This document shows, piece by piece, positions 11,932 to 21,148 of a DNA stretch of 64,000 nucleotides. The position numbers were made by a program, and so were the translations under genes. How positions within the stretch are numbered: the stretch's first letter is position 1; every line of letters begins with the position of its first letter. The DNA comes from Drosophila miranda (Eukaryota > Arthropoda > Insecta > Diptera > Drosophilidae). The notes under the pieces are model-generated. The model made no database searches and was not told the origin of the DNA. It was given only the letters and a program-made list of their open reading frames with translations. Location of the stretch: the NCBI RefSeq assembly GCF_003369915.1, contig NC_046676.1:5270001-5334000 (forward strand). The letters are read 5' to 3'.

Positions 11932-12508
11932 TGTTAATGTGTGTGTGTGTGTGTAGGAAGCTGGGTTGCATACGGTACATAAACCGTCTACAGTTTGGTC
12001 GTCGCAACTAGAACTTGAACCAGTTGGACTGCGGAGTGGGTATCCTACGGTGCGCAAGTGAGGATCTGAAGACACGGCGACAGCCTCTGATGATTGCGAT
12101 GGAAGATGAGTGACAGGCAGCTATGGTACTGTTTCTGATACTGATTTTTATTGAACAAATGCATCTCCTTATATAGCTAGCAGTGGTATTCTTATTCTAT
12201 GGGAAGGAACGCACAGGCTCCTTGTGAGTGTATTTTTAGATTGGGTACACTTACTCTGTGCGGGGGTTATATTTCAGTGCATTTACTTAGGTACTTGGCG
12301 GCAATAAAGTAGATAGTTTATTGCTTGATCCCTTTTGGTGGGTTCGAGTTTACAAGTGCTATTGTCTATTCTTAGTTGCTAATGTATTTTTCGTGTCGTC
12401 ATATTCAGTTACATGAAATGACATGGACAATTTTATTTATGAGTATTTGTGTATAAGATTGAACTGTATATTCCTAATATTCATTAAATACATGTCTGTG
12501 GCTGAACA
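11932..12508 (-). repeat. BEL/Pao LTR shared by copies 1 and 2
   Basis: The 577-bp sequence begins TGTTCAGCC and ends TTAACA on the reverse strand (TG...CA). A CA/TG microsatellite lies near the inner end. It serves as 3' LTR of copy 2 (polypurine tract GGGAGAA immediately outside) and as 5' LTR of copy 1 (primer site TGGTGACCCCGACC two bases inside). The same sequence recurs at 20077-20653 and 28297-28879. Confidence 0.95.
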
Positions 12509-12532
12509 TTCTCCCGGCCGTTGAACTGGTGT

Positions 12533-13003
12533 TCAACCATCGCTCAAGTCGACGGCAAACCGGCGTGCAGGTGGTATAGGGGGTGATGACATGGCTGGAT
12601 CGGGATTTGATGGCCTTGGTTTCCATAGTTGATACTTCTCTCGGAAAATGAAGGCAATGATCAATAAAATTAATATTGCTAGGGTTGCGTAAGCAGCGAG
12701 TTGATGGTGCTGCACGGTGGTGAGATGGTGTGGCAGCTCGTGATGATTGATGGTTGATAGTTGCTGGCGTAGATCATCAAGTTCTTGAAGAAAGTCTGAT
12801 GTCTGGTTCTTCAGTTGCCACATTGGTGGCGAGGGTGATGTCTCCGGTGGGCTCACGTCACCAAACCGAGTGTAAGTCGATTTTACTTCGCTGATTGTGG
12901 TGCTGAAGGTGCTGATGCTTACTTTAGTATTGCGAGCAGTGCAATGGATATGGAGAGTAGACCAGTTCCTTCCAGTGTTATGGTTGACGGAACTCCGTTG
13001 CAT
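12533..13003 (-). pseudogene. BEL/Pao env C-terminal part with membrane anchor, out of frame (copy 2)
   Basis: The reading frame overlaps the end of the pol-env frame but is shifted from it. It contains a helical region with a Leu/His-rich stretch, a hydrophobic transmembrane segment (LAAYATLAILILLIIAFIF) and a short basic, proline-rich cytoplasmic tail. In F-like envelope proteins these follow directly after the ectodomain, so a small indel between about 12919 and 13003 has separated the anchor from the rest. The same split exists in copy 3, so it predates the duplication. The ATG at 13003 is probably incidental. Confidence 0.7.
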
Positions 13004-16000
13004 ACTGCTTGAAGTTTAGTTGTAGAATGCGTTGCGAAGATCCATTTATTTGGATGCTGAGTTTTTAGCCACACCGTATCAGCCTTTGTGTGTGTTACCT
13101 GACACAGTGCTTCTGTTTTATTGTTAAACAGTTGAAACTCACAGCAATTGTCCACATTGAAGATCGCCTGATGGTCAAAGCAGATGAACTCCTCGTTGTG
13201 TACTTTAAGACAACGTCGGAATTCCTCTTGGGTAGTGCCCATGAACTGGTCTCGATGGATGTTCACCGTTATTATGGTGGTTCTGAGGTCAAATAGACTC
13301 CAGCTTGTTGAATCCCAAAACGGAATTGGGATGATGCTGAAAACTTCGAGCTGAGCTGTTGAAACCAGCGGTAGCGTCAGCTTGGAGATGACGTGTTTTG
13401 CAGTCGGGGTTCCTTCGGCTCGCATGATTCTGTATAGTTGAATCACCTCCTTCGTTGTGACCGGCAGCATTTGATCTTGTGGCAAATGATCCCGTATCTG
13501 GTCTAGTTGGTCTATTAGTTGCTCGGGAGACACCAGCGTGGAGCTTATTCTCCGATGATGAATACCGATTAGGACATCAGTTATGTCGGACTGCATTCGT
13601 TGGAGAGTTGTTGTGAGCAGGGTTAATTGTGCTATTATTCCTAAGTACGCTTGAGTCAGATGATCGCTGTGATATGACCCTCTTTCTCGGTTGATAGTAG
13701 CCATATGCTGTTCCAAAATTTTTAGGCGATTATCAGTTGTTACTTTGTCTTTTCTGACTACGTTTATTGTCGCGTCGACAATTGATGTTTGGTTTTGGAG
13801 CAGATTTAGTAGAAAGTCTTCATTGGTTTTCACTTTCTCAATTACTTGAGTCATCTCTTCTGCGTATTTTGCGTCGAGAACACCAAAAAGACTGCTTGCT
13901 ACATTTCCTATGATGTCCAGCGGCAATCTGCGTTTTCGAGAAGTTTTCATTAAAACGCTTCCTGCTTGTAGCTCGTTATGCACATGTTGAAAGTGTTGAA
14001 CTATGGAGTTACATGCCGGAACATTTTTTAATTCAGGGCACATGTATCGTAACTCTGAAATTCCAGCAGACATTAGTTGCATATCCTTCCAATATGGGTC
14101 CAAGTCATAGTATACGATCATGGTCCACTCAGACGTTGCTATTCTTGATGTTCCAAGTTTCTCATAGAATATTCCAGGCTTGTTTGCGAATTGTGTCACA
14201 TTTATTGACTGTGACAATGCTAATGGAAGCATGAGCAACAGCACCACTAATGTTGATGTTAATGTAGGTGACAATTTTGTTGTTCGCTGTGTGGGTGGCT
14301 CATCAATCACCGTGGTGTCACTGATCACGTTGTGGGAACGTTTGATTGCCACTCGTACGTGGTTGTCCTGTCCAGGATATGTCTTAATGATGCGACCCAT
14401 TGGCCACTTCATTACAGGAAGGTTGTCTTCCTTAACCAAAACTAATAATCCTCCAGGTACGTTTGGTGAAGCGGTCTTCCATTTATGCCGAGCTTGCAAT
14501 TCTTGGAGGTATTCTGTAGACCATTGTTTCCAGAATGAATGCTTTAGGCGCGATACCAATTCCCAGCACTTGACCAATGTTCTTCCTTGATGATCAGTAT
14601 TGACGTCAGGAGGCGTTGTCAATGGTTCACCAATCAAGAAGTGTCCTGGGGTGAGCGCTGTTGTATTAGTGGGATCATTTGACATTGGAGTGATGGGTCG
14701 AGAATTGAGAATTGCTTCAATTTCGATTATCACTGTGTTTAGTTCTTCAAATGTCAATGAGGTTGTGTTGGTGGTTGTTATCAACAGCTTTTTTGCTGAT
14801 TTTACAGCCGCTTCCCAGAGGCCGCCAAACGATGGAGCCCTGGGAGGAATGAATTTAAAATCCACTTGCTTTTTGTTGCAATGATTCGTGATCAGAGCAC
14901 TTGCCTTTGAGCTGAATATAGAGTCTTCTAATTCTTTAAGCTGGTTGTTTGCACCCACAAAGTTCGTTGCATTGTCGCAATGAATAGTTTGGCACCTCCC
15001 ACGTCTGCTTAAGAATCGACGCAGGGCGGCCAAGAATGCATCTGTGGTCAGGTCGCTTACCAGCTCCAGGTGTACTGCCTTTGTGGAAAAGCAGCAGAAC
15101 ACGGCGATGTCCGCCTTATCTGGTCTTTTGCCTCGGATCTTATGGTGGATCGAGATTGGTCCACAGTAGTCGACGCCTGCATTAAGAAACGGGCGTGCTT
15201 GTGTGACTCGTTGTGCTGGGAGATTGCCCATGATCTGGTGCATCAGCTTTGGTCTAGCCTTGGTGCATCTAACACAGCTGTGGATGATGCTTCTAGCCAT
15301 TGTCTTGTCATTGATAATCCAATATTGTTGTCTTGCGATTGCCCTTAATGCTTGAGCACCACAATGCATGTTCTCCTCATGTAGCTCCCGCAAAATCATT
15401 TTGACGATTGGGTCATTGTAAGGCAGCAAAACTGGGTGTTTTGCGTTGTATGGAAGTACAGCTTCTTCAAGTCTACCACCAACTCGGATGAGCTCATCGT
15501 CTCCTAGGAAGGGAGATAACGATATGATCGAGCTCTTTCTATCCACAGTCTTATAGCGTTGGAACTGTTTTAACTCTGCTGTAAGCTCGACTTGTTGTAT
15601 GGTTCGCAGGATTATAGTGCGGGCGTGAGTCAGTTCTTCTGCGCAGAGCGTCGTGGTGTTCGCTCTGTTGGTTTTGTAGCAGAAGCGTAACATATATGCC
15701 ACAATGCGTTGCAGTTTGTGAAACGAGTTGCTATGTCTGCAAGTATATAATTCATCCCCAAGTGCGCTAGGTGTGATTGGCAAGCTTACATGCTTAGCTT
15801 TTCTCTCAAGATTGCTGGGTTCTATGTTGGGTGCCTTCGTCCAGTTGTCTCGAGATCCGTGCAGGAATAATGGTCCATATAACCACAGATTGTGATCTGC
15901 CAGTCTGCTTGCTGCGATTCCTCTCGACAGGACATCGGCTGCGTTGTTGGCCGATGACACGTGACGCCATTGTGACTGGTTTGTTAATGCCTGGATTTTG

Positions 16001-17808
16001 GCTATTCGATTTGCCACAAAGGTATGGTATGTTGATGACGATGCGTTTATCCAGGATAACTCAACGGTGGAATCACTCCAAAACCATCCTGAAACCGTGT
16101 TAATGTCCATGTGCAGATCCTGTCGGACTCGGTTTGTGAGCTCGGCACCGAGGACTGCAGCACAAAGTTCTAACCGTGGTAGCGATTGTTTGGCTGTCGG
16201 CGCCACACGTGATTTCGAACAGAGCAGTCTTACTGACACTTGGTTGTTTTTGTATGTAGCGCGTACATATACTGCTGCGCCATATGCTCGTTTTGATGCA
16301 TCTACAAATGTATGGAGTTCTTGGGTAACTGGAATTTTACCATCGTAGATATGCCGGGGAATTTGCATTTTGTTCAATGTTTGTAAGTCGTCCCGGTATT
16401 CTTTCCATTCGATTTGGTGTTGTAATGGTAATTCGTCATCCCAATCCAGTTTGAGCTCCCAAAGTTGTTGCATGAAGATTTTTGCCTTTACTACCACCGG
16501 TGCAAAGAGTCCTAGTGGGTCAAAGATTTGGGCCAGTTCGGAACATACCACCCGTTTGGTGATGCGTGTAGCCTGACTTTTCTGTGTTCGTCCACACAAT
16601 GTATCCTTCTTCCGCATCCAGATGAGACCCAGAGTTTTCACGCTGTAGTGCTCTAGTGTCTCTCCTAATTTAACATCGGTTACAATATCCTCTTTGGGGA
16701 TTCCTTGGAGAAGTTGCTCATTGTTGGAGCACCACTTGCGCAATTTGAATCCGGACGGTAGCAATATCTTATTTAGTTCTTGTCGAACATGAATTGCCTC
16801 TGGAATCGTGTTTGCTCCAGTTACACAGTCGTCAACATAGAAATCTGTTTTTAATGTTGTAGATCCTACTGGTAGTCTGTCTTTGTATTGTATTGCCAAA
16901 TGATCCAGACATTTCGTTGCTAGGAACGGAGCAGCTGTTGTCCCATATGTTACTGTTTTCAGGCGATAGTACCTGATCTCTTCGGATGGATTGTTTCTCC
17001 AGACTATCATCTGATGGAATTGATCCTCCGGATTCATCCACACTTGCCGGTACATCTTTTCTATGTCCGCTGTGAATACGTACTTATGAATTCGAAATCG
17101 TAGCAGAATGGACATAAGTTCGCTCTGAACGGTGGGTCCAGCCTGCAGAATGTCGTTCAAAGATTTCCCGCTTGTTGATTTGCATGAGGCATCGAATACT
17201 ACACGAAGCTTTGTGGTGGTGCTCTCAGATTTGAGTACACAATGATGTGGAATGAAGTAGTGCCTTTTGGGAACTTTTGATGCTGGCACAATCTTCATAT
17301 GTCCTAGTCCTTCATACTCTTCAATGAAGTCCACATAACTCTTCCAAGTTTCTGTTGAGCTTCGCCGCTCCAACGCTAGGAATCTTTTTGTTGCGGTTTC
17401 CAATGACTCCCCCAAGGCTGAAGGGTGTTCGGAAAATGGGAGCTTTACAATAAAACGGCCGTCTGAAGCTGTCTGAAGATTTTCTATAAAATGAGTTTCA
17501 CACCGTGCTTCCACTGGAGTGCGTGGTTTGTCTTCCGTCTCTAGATTGTCCAGAGTCCAGAATCTTTCCATGAGCTCGTTTACTCCCGTTGCACAAATGG
17601 GTGAGGAATTGTGGGCAGATTTGACTTTTCCTGCCACAATCCATCCCAGTTTCGTGTTTTGTAGCAACGGGCCTCCTGTCCTTAGCTGCTGTTGATCTGG
17701 TAGCAGCAGCGAGTAGTAATGCTCGGCTCCGATTAGCATGTCGATTTTGCCTGGCTTATGGAAGTTTGGGTCTGCCAGTGAGATCTTGCTTGGTATGTTT
17801 AAGCTATC
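12919..17808 (-). CDS. BEL/Pao Pol-Env polyprotein, copy 2
   Basis: The frame is in phase with gag and begins just after its TAA; the first ATG is at 17739. From that ATG there are 1606 residues in the order RT (YVDD at about residue 301), RNase H (VDAS near 505), integrase zinc domain and DDE core (CDNATNFVG; PSFGGLWE), then an envelope ectodomain with a signal-peptide-like stretch, an RKRR furin-type site and a following hydrophobic segment. Compared with copy 3 it lacks 25 residues between the integrase tail and env (75-bp deletion). The frame ends before the env anchor because of the shared frameshift. RT and integrase look complete, but supply of Pol depends on passing the TAA. Confidence 0.88.
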   Translation of the reverse strand, partial: DSLNIPSKISLADPNFHKPGKIDMLIGAEHYYSLLLPDQQQLRTGGPLLQNTKLGWIVAGKVKSAHNSSPICATGVNELMERFWTLDNLETEDKPRTPVEARCETHFIENLQTASDGRFIVKLPFSEHPSALGESLETATKRFLALERRSSTETWKSYVDFIEEYEGLGHMKIVPASKVPKRHYFIPHHCVLKSESTTTKLRVVFDASCKSTSGKSLNDILQAGPTVQSELMSILLRFRIHKYVFTADIEKMYRQVWMNPEDQFHQMIVWRNNPSEEIRYYRLKTVTYGTTAAPFLATKCLDHLAIQYKDRLPVGSTTLKTDFYVDDCVTGANTIPEAIHVRQELNKILLPSGFKLRKWCSNNEQLLQGIPKEDIVTDVKLGETLEHYSVKTLGLIWMRKKDTLCGRTQKSQATRITKRVVCSELAQIFDPLGLFAPVVVKAKIFMQQLWELKLDWDDELPLQHQIEWKEYRDDLQTLNKMQIPRHIYDGKIPVTQELHTFVDASKRAYGAAVYVRATYKNNQVSVRLLCSKSRVAPTAKQSLPRLELCAAVLGAELTNRVRQDLHMDINTVSGWFWSDSTVELSWINASSSTYHTFVANRIAKIQALTNQSQWRHVSSANNAADVLSRGIAASRLADHNLWLYGPLFLHGSRDNWTKAPNIEPSNLERKAKHVSLPITPSALGDELYTCRHSNSFHKLQRIVAYMLRFCYKTNRANTTTLCAEELTHARTIILRTIQQVELTAELKQFQRYKTVDRKSSIISLSPFLGDDELIRVGGRLEEAVLPYNAKHPVLLPYNDPIVKMILRELHEENMHCGAQALRAIARQQYWIINDKTMARSIIHSCVRCTKARPKLMHQIMGNLPAQRVTQARPFLNAGVDYCGPISIHHKIRGKRPDKADIAVFCCFSTKAVHLELVSDLTTDAFLAALRRFLSRRGRCQTIHCDNATNFVGANNQLKELEDSIFSSKASALITNHCNKKQVDFKFIPPRAPSFGGLWEAAVKSAKKLLITTTNTTSLTFEELNTVIIEIEAILNSRPITPMSNDPTNTTALTPGHFLIGEPLTTPPDVNTDHQGRTLVKCWELVSRLKHSFWKQWSTEYLQELQARHKWKTASPNVPGGLLVLVKEDNLPVMKWPMGRIIKTYPGQDNHVRVAIKRSHNVISDTTVIDEPPTQRTTKLSPTLTSTLVVLLLMLPLALSQSINVTQFANKPGIFYEKLGTSRIATSEWTMIVYYDLDPYWKDMQLMSAGISELRYMCPELKNVPACNSIVQHFQHVHNELQAGSVLMKTSRKRRLPLDIIGNVASSLFGVLDAKYAEEMTQVIEKVKTNEDFLLNLLQNQTSIVDATINVVRKDKVTTDNRLKILEQHMATINRERGSYHSDHLTQAYLGIIAQLTLLTTTLQRMQSDITDVLIGIHHRRISSTLVSPEQLIDQLDQIRDHLPQDQMLPVTTKEVIQLYRIMRAEGTPTAKHVISKLTLPLVSTAQLEVFSIIPIPFWDSTSWSLFDLRTTIITVNIHRDQFMGTTQEEFRRCLKVHNEEFICFDHQAIFNVDNCCEFQLFNNKTEALCQVTHTKADTVWLKTQHPNKWIFATHSTTKLQAVCNGVPSTITLEGTGLLSISIALLAILK

Positions 17809-19668
17809 TTAATCGAGTGCCTGAGCTGGTTGATCAGCTATTATCTGTGGTAATACGAAAGCTTCAATTCTTTGCGTAAAACCATTGTGAAGGGATTTCA
17901 TGAGCACATTTACTCGTGCTCTGCTGGTCTTTGATTGACCTCCAATTCCTTCGATCCGTAATGTTGTGTCTTTTAGTTTGAGTGACAACATTGATGCCAT
18001 TCGTTCAGAGATCAAGTTTATCTGTGATCCTGAATCTAGCAGTGCTCTGAAATTAGCAACCTGCCCGTTGTTGGCTTCTACTGCCACCTTTGCTGTGGCC
18101 AGAAGATTGTAACTATTGTTACTTGCTGCACCAACCGTCGGGCCTCTTGATTCTGTAGCTGCGCCTGATGCTGTTTCCAAATGTAGCATCGTGTTGTGCT
18201 TCTTGCCACACTTGAAGCAGTTTCGACCAGGGCATGCGTTTGTTTTGTGATTTGTTCTAAAACAATTAACGCACATTTTTTGTTTTTGTACCCAATTTAG
18301 TCGTTCTGATGGAGATTTGGAGCGAAATTCTTCGCATCCGTAGAGCCAATGGCTTGCTTTTTTGCAGAATGTGCATAAGGGTGCTCGCGTTCTCCCTGTG
18401 TTTGCTGACGCACATGTCGTGCCTTTTGGCTCTCTCCTTGATGCTGGTGGCTTCTTACTGGTTCCTAGAACCCGAATTCTTTGCTCCAAGAACTGAAGCA
18501 TCGTATCCAGCGCCTGAATGTTCTTTGAGCTTCCCAATGATTGCTCATACAAGGCCTTATTTGTTACATCCAGTTTGTTTCTGATAATGGCAATCAATAT
18601 CGGATCCCATGTAGATATATTGATGCCCAATCCCTTTAGTGATGCAAGGGATTCTATGGTTGTTATATACAACTCTTTTAATGACTTGGGATCGTCATTA
18701 ATTGTTTGGTGATTGAGGAAGCGGTTCAGTACCGTGTTCGAAACATCTCTGGGATTGTTGTATGCGTCAACTAGTATTTCCCAAGCGGCTTCATAATTTT
18801 CTTCCTTTAGATCGATATGTCGAATCAATCTTTCTGCCTCGCCGGTAACGGTGGTTTTAAGATACCACATCTTTTTCACCGTAGGCATGTTGGTCTCATG
18901 CACCATGCATGAGAACAGATCGAAGAACTGGGTCCATTTTAATAGATCCCCATCAAACTTTGGGATGCTGATGCGTGGAAGATGCACGTTATCCGTGTTT
19001 GGTGTGGCTGATTTTGTCAATGCTCTTTGGACCTTACTTTCCAGTGTTAGGTAGGATTCCATGTCATATCCTCCTTCCACTGGGTCCTCGTATTTCTCAT
19101 GAATTGTGAAGTGGACTTCCTGCGCTTGAGTCCATAGTGATTTTATCAAATCACTTGATGTGCGTCCTTCCGCCTCTGAAAGTTGTTCCAGATTGCGTTT
19201 AACGGACTCTACTATGGCCTTTTGTCGGCGACATAGTGAAAGCAGTTTGCTGTAATCCTTCGAGGGCTGCTGGATCAGACCGCTTTCTTTGGGATCTACT
19301 GGAGGATTCTCATGCTTTTCTTTAAAGATGATTTGACGTTCCCCACGAGCACTAGACGTCTGTGATAGCTTATCCATGCATTCGGTAAAGATCGTAATGT
19401 GTTGCTTACATGTTGTACGTAAGTCTTCACGGAATTTTACGTATTCATCCGTTTTGTCTGTATCGCGAAGTTTGGAGTCGTTTTTGTTGAAGCGATTCCA
19501 CGCATTTTCGAGTGCTGATATTTTGGCTTGAAAATAAGAGGCCGTTTGCTTTCGTTCTTGGGAATCTTTTTTAAAGTTCCGAATGCACCTCGATATTTCC
19601 TCACCAATCTCTTGCTGCACATCCATTGCCATTGTAGCGGCAGCTTCTGCCTCCATATGTGTATCCAT
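17809..19668 (-). CDS. BEL/Pao Gag-protease, copy 2
   Basis: This is a 619-residue product. An N-terminal acidic, helical region is followed by the capsid-like region common to BEL/Pao Gags, then CCHC-type zinc knuckles from about residue 430 to 490 (CTFC..., CVNC..., CFKC...) and an aspartic protease with LLDSGSQ near 540. The third knuckle reads CFKCGKK where the other copies have CFKCDKK. The start at 19668 is the first ATG in frame after the LTR and leader. It ends at TAA 17809-17811, and pol continues in the same frame. Confidence 0.88.
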   Translation of the reverse strand: MDTHMEAEAAATMAMDVQQEIGEEISRCIRNFKKDSQERKQTASYFQAKISALENAWNRFNKNDSKLRDTDKTDEYVKFREDLRTTCKQHITIFTECMDKLSQTSSARGERQIIFKEKHENPPVDPKESGLIQQPSKDYSKLLSLCRRQKAIVESVKRNLEQLSEAEGRTSSDLIKSLWTQAQEVHFTIHEKYEDPVEGGYDMESYLTLESKVQRALTKSATPNTDNVHLPRISIPKFDGDLLKWTQFFDLFSCMVHETNMPTVKKMWYLKTTVTGEAERLIRHIDLKEENYEAAWEILVDAYNNPRDVSNTVLNRFLNHQTINDDPKSLKELYITTIESLASLKGLGINISTWDPILIAIIRNKLDVTNKALYEQSLGSSKNIQALDTMLQFLEQRIRVLGTSKKPPASRREPKGTTCASANTGRTRAPLCTFCKKASHWLYGCEEFRSKSPSERLNWVQKQKMCVNCFRTNHKTNACPGRNCFKCGKKHNTMLHLETASGAATESRGPTVGAASNNSYNLLATAKVAVEANNGQVANFRALLDSGSQINLISERMASMLSLKLKDTTLRIEGIGGQSKTSRARVNVLMKSLHNGFTQRIEAFVLPQIIADQPAQALD

Positions 19669-20076
19669 TCTATCTGTTTGTACTTATTACTTTTGACCCG
19701 TTGGGAGTGTTTTATTTGCTTTGCAGCTGGATACGCTCCGAATCGCAACCGTTGTTGGTCAGAAAGGTACAGGTGATGTGTTGGATGGAGGGATTTGTGC
19801 TGTTTCCAATTTATGGAACGCACGGAACAACAAAAATTTATTGCCTTGGTGGTAATGGAATTCTATAGCTGTTTTTCTGTTGGCTGATAACCTGAATATG
19901 TCCGATTTGCCAAAGTGATACTTATTGGTAGGAGATGCTACCGTAAGTGTATGGCCTGATGCCAAATTTTTATTGAAGATGTCCTGTTGACTGCTTCAAT
20001 CTGATGTCCAGATCGAATCCTTTCACTGTAGCTTGTTAGACAGTTTGAAAGGATGACCAAGGTCGGGGTCACCAAA

Positions 20077-20653
20077 TGTTAATGTGTGTGTGTGTGTGTA
20101 GGAAGCTGGGTTGCATACGGTACATAAACCGTCTACAGTTTGGTCGTCGCAACTAGAACTTGAACCAGTTGGACTGCGGAGTGGGTATCCTACGGTGCGC
20201 AAGTGAGGATCTGAAGACACGGCGACAGCCTCTGATGATTGCGATGGAAGATGAGTGACAGGCAGCTATGGTACTGTTTCTGATACTGATTTTTATTGAA
20301 CAAATGCATCTCCTTATATAGCTAGCAGTGGTATTCTTATTCTATGGGAAGGAACGCACAGGCTCCTTGTGAGTGTATTTTTAGATTGGGTACACTTACT
20401 CTGTGCGGGGGTTATATTTCAGTGCATTTACTTAGGTACTTGGCGGCAATAAAGTAGATAGTTTATTGCTTGATCCCTTTTGGTGGGTTCGAGTTTACAA
20501 GTGCTATTGTCTATTCTTAGTTGCTAATGTATTTTTCGTGTCGTCATATTCAGTTACATGAAATGACATGGACAATTTTATTTATGAGTATTTGTGTATA
20601 AGATTGAACTGTATATTCCTAATATTCATTAAATACATGTCTGTGGCTGAACA
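20077..20653 (-). repeat. BEL/Pao LTR shared by copies 2 and 3
   Basis: The 577-bp sequence appears identical to the LTR at 11932-12508 by eye. The 20654-20661 polypurine tract (reverse CGGGAGAA) belongs to copy 3, and the primer-binding site just left of 20077 belongs to copy 2. Direct sharing without a flanking target duplication shows tandem joining through LTRs. Confidence 0.95.
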
Positions 20654-20677
20654 TTCTCCCGGCCGTTGAACTGGTGT

Positions 20678-21148
20678 TCAACCATCGCTCAAGTCGACGG
20701 CAAACCGGCGTGCAGGTGGTATAGGGGGTGATGACATGGCTGGATCGGGATTTGATGGCCTTGGTTTCCATAGTTGATACTTCTCTCGGAAAATGAAGGC
20801 AATGATCAATAAAATTAATATTGCTAGGGTTGCGTAAGCAGCGAGTTGATGGTGCTGCACGGTGGTGAGATGGTGTGGCAGCTCGTGATGATTGATGGTT
20901 GATAGTTGCTGGCGTAGATCATCAAGTTCTTGAAGAAAGTCTGATGTCTGGTTCTTCAGTTGCCACATTGGTGGCGAGGGTGATGTCTCCGGTGGGCTCA
21001 CGTCACCAAACCGAGTGTAAGTCGATTTTACTTCGCTGATTGTGGTGCTGAAGGTGCTGATGCTTACTTTAGTATTGCGAGCAGTGCAATGGATATGGAG
21101 AGTAGACCAGTTCCTTCCAGTGTTATGGTTGACGGAACTCCGTTGCAT
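20678..21148 (-). pseudogene. BEL/Pao env C-terminal part with membrane anchor, out of frame (copy 3)
   Basis: Sequence and lesion match 12533-13003: transmembrane segment and cytoplasmic tail in a frame shifted from the env ectodomain. Identity in both copies shows the frameshift was already in the amplified parent. Confidence 0.7.

Larger units (their letters stand above)
6372..12508 (-). mobile_element. BEL/Pao element copy 1 (3'-truncated, degenerate), with its 5' LTR
   Basis: Reading right to left: LTR 11932-12508, leader, gag-protease, pol up to the integrase C-terminus, then an abrupt stop at 6372. Against copy 3 it lacks nearly all of env and the 3' LTR, has a 332-bp internal deletion at 6646-6648, an 8-bp deletion in gag near 11325, and scrambled short stretches at about 7868-7890 and 7940-7960. 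Its LTR is the same physical sequence that ends copy 2, so the copies are joined in tandem. Confidence 0.9.
11932..20653 (-). mobile_element. BEL/Pao element copy 2, nearly complete
   Basis: Two LTRs flank gag-protease, pol and env. The internal region matches copy 3 closely except for a 75-bp in-frame deletion at 14349-14352, which has a four-base CCAC overlap at the junction. The repeat period to copy 1 (8145 bp) and to copy 3 (8220 bp) differs by exactly those 75 bp. Both LTRs are shared with the neighbouring copies, so no independent insertion is needed. Confidence 0.92.
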
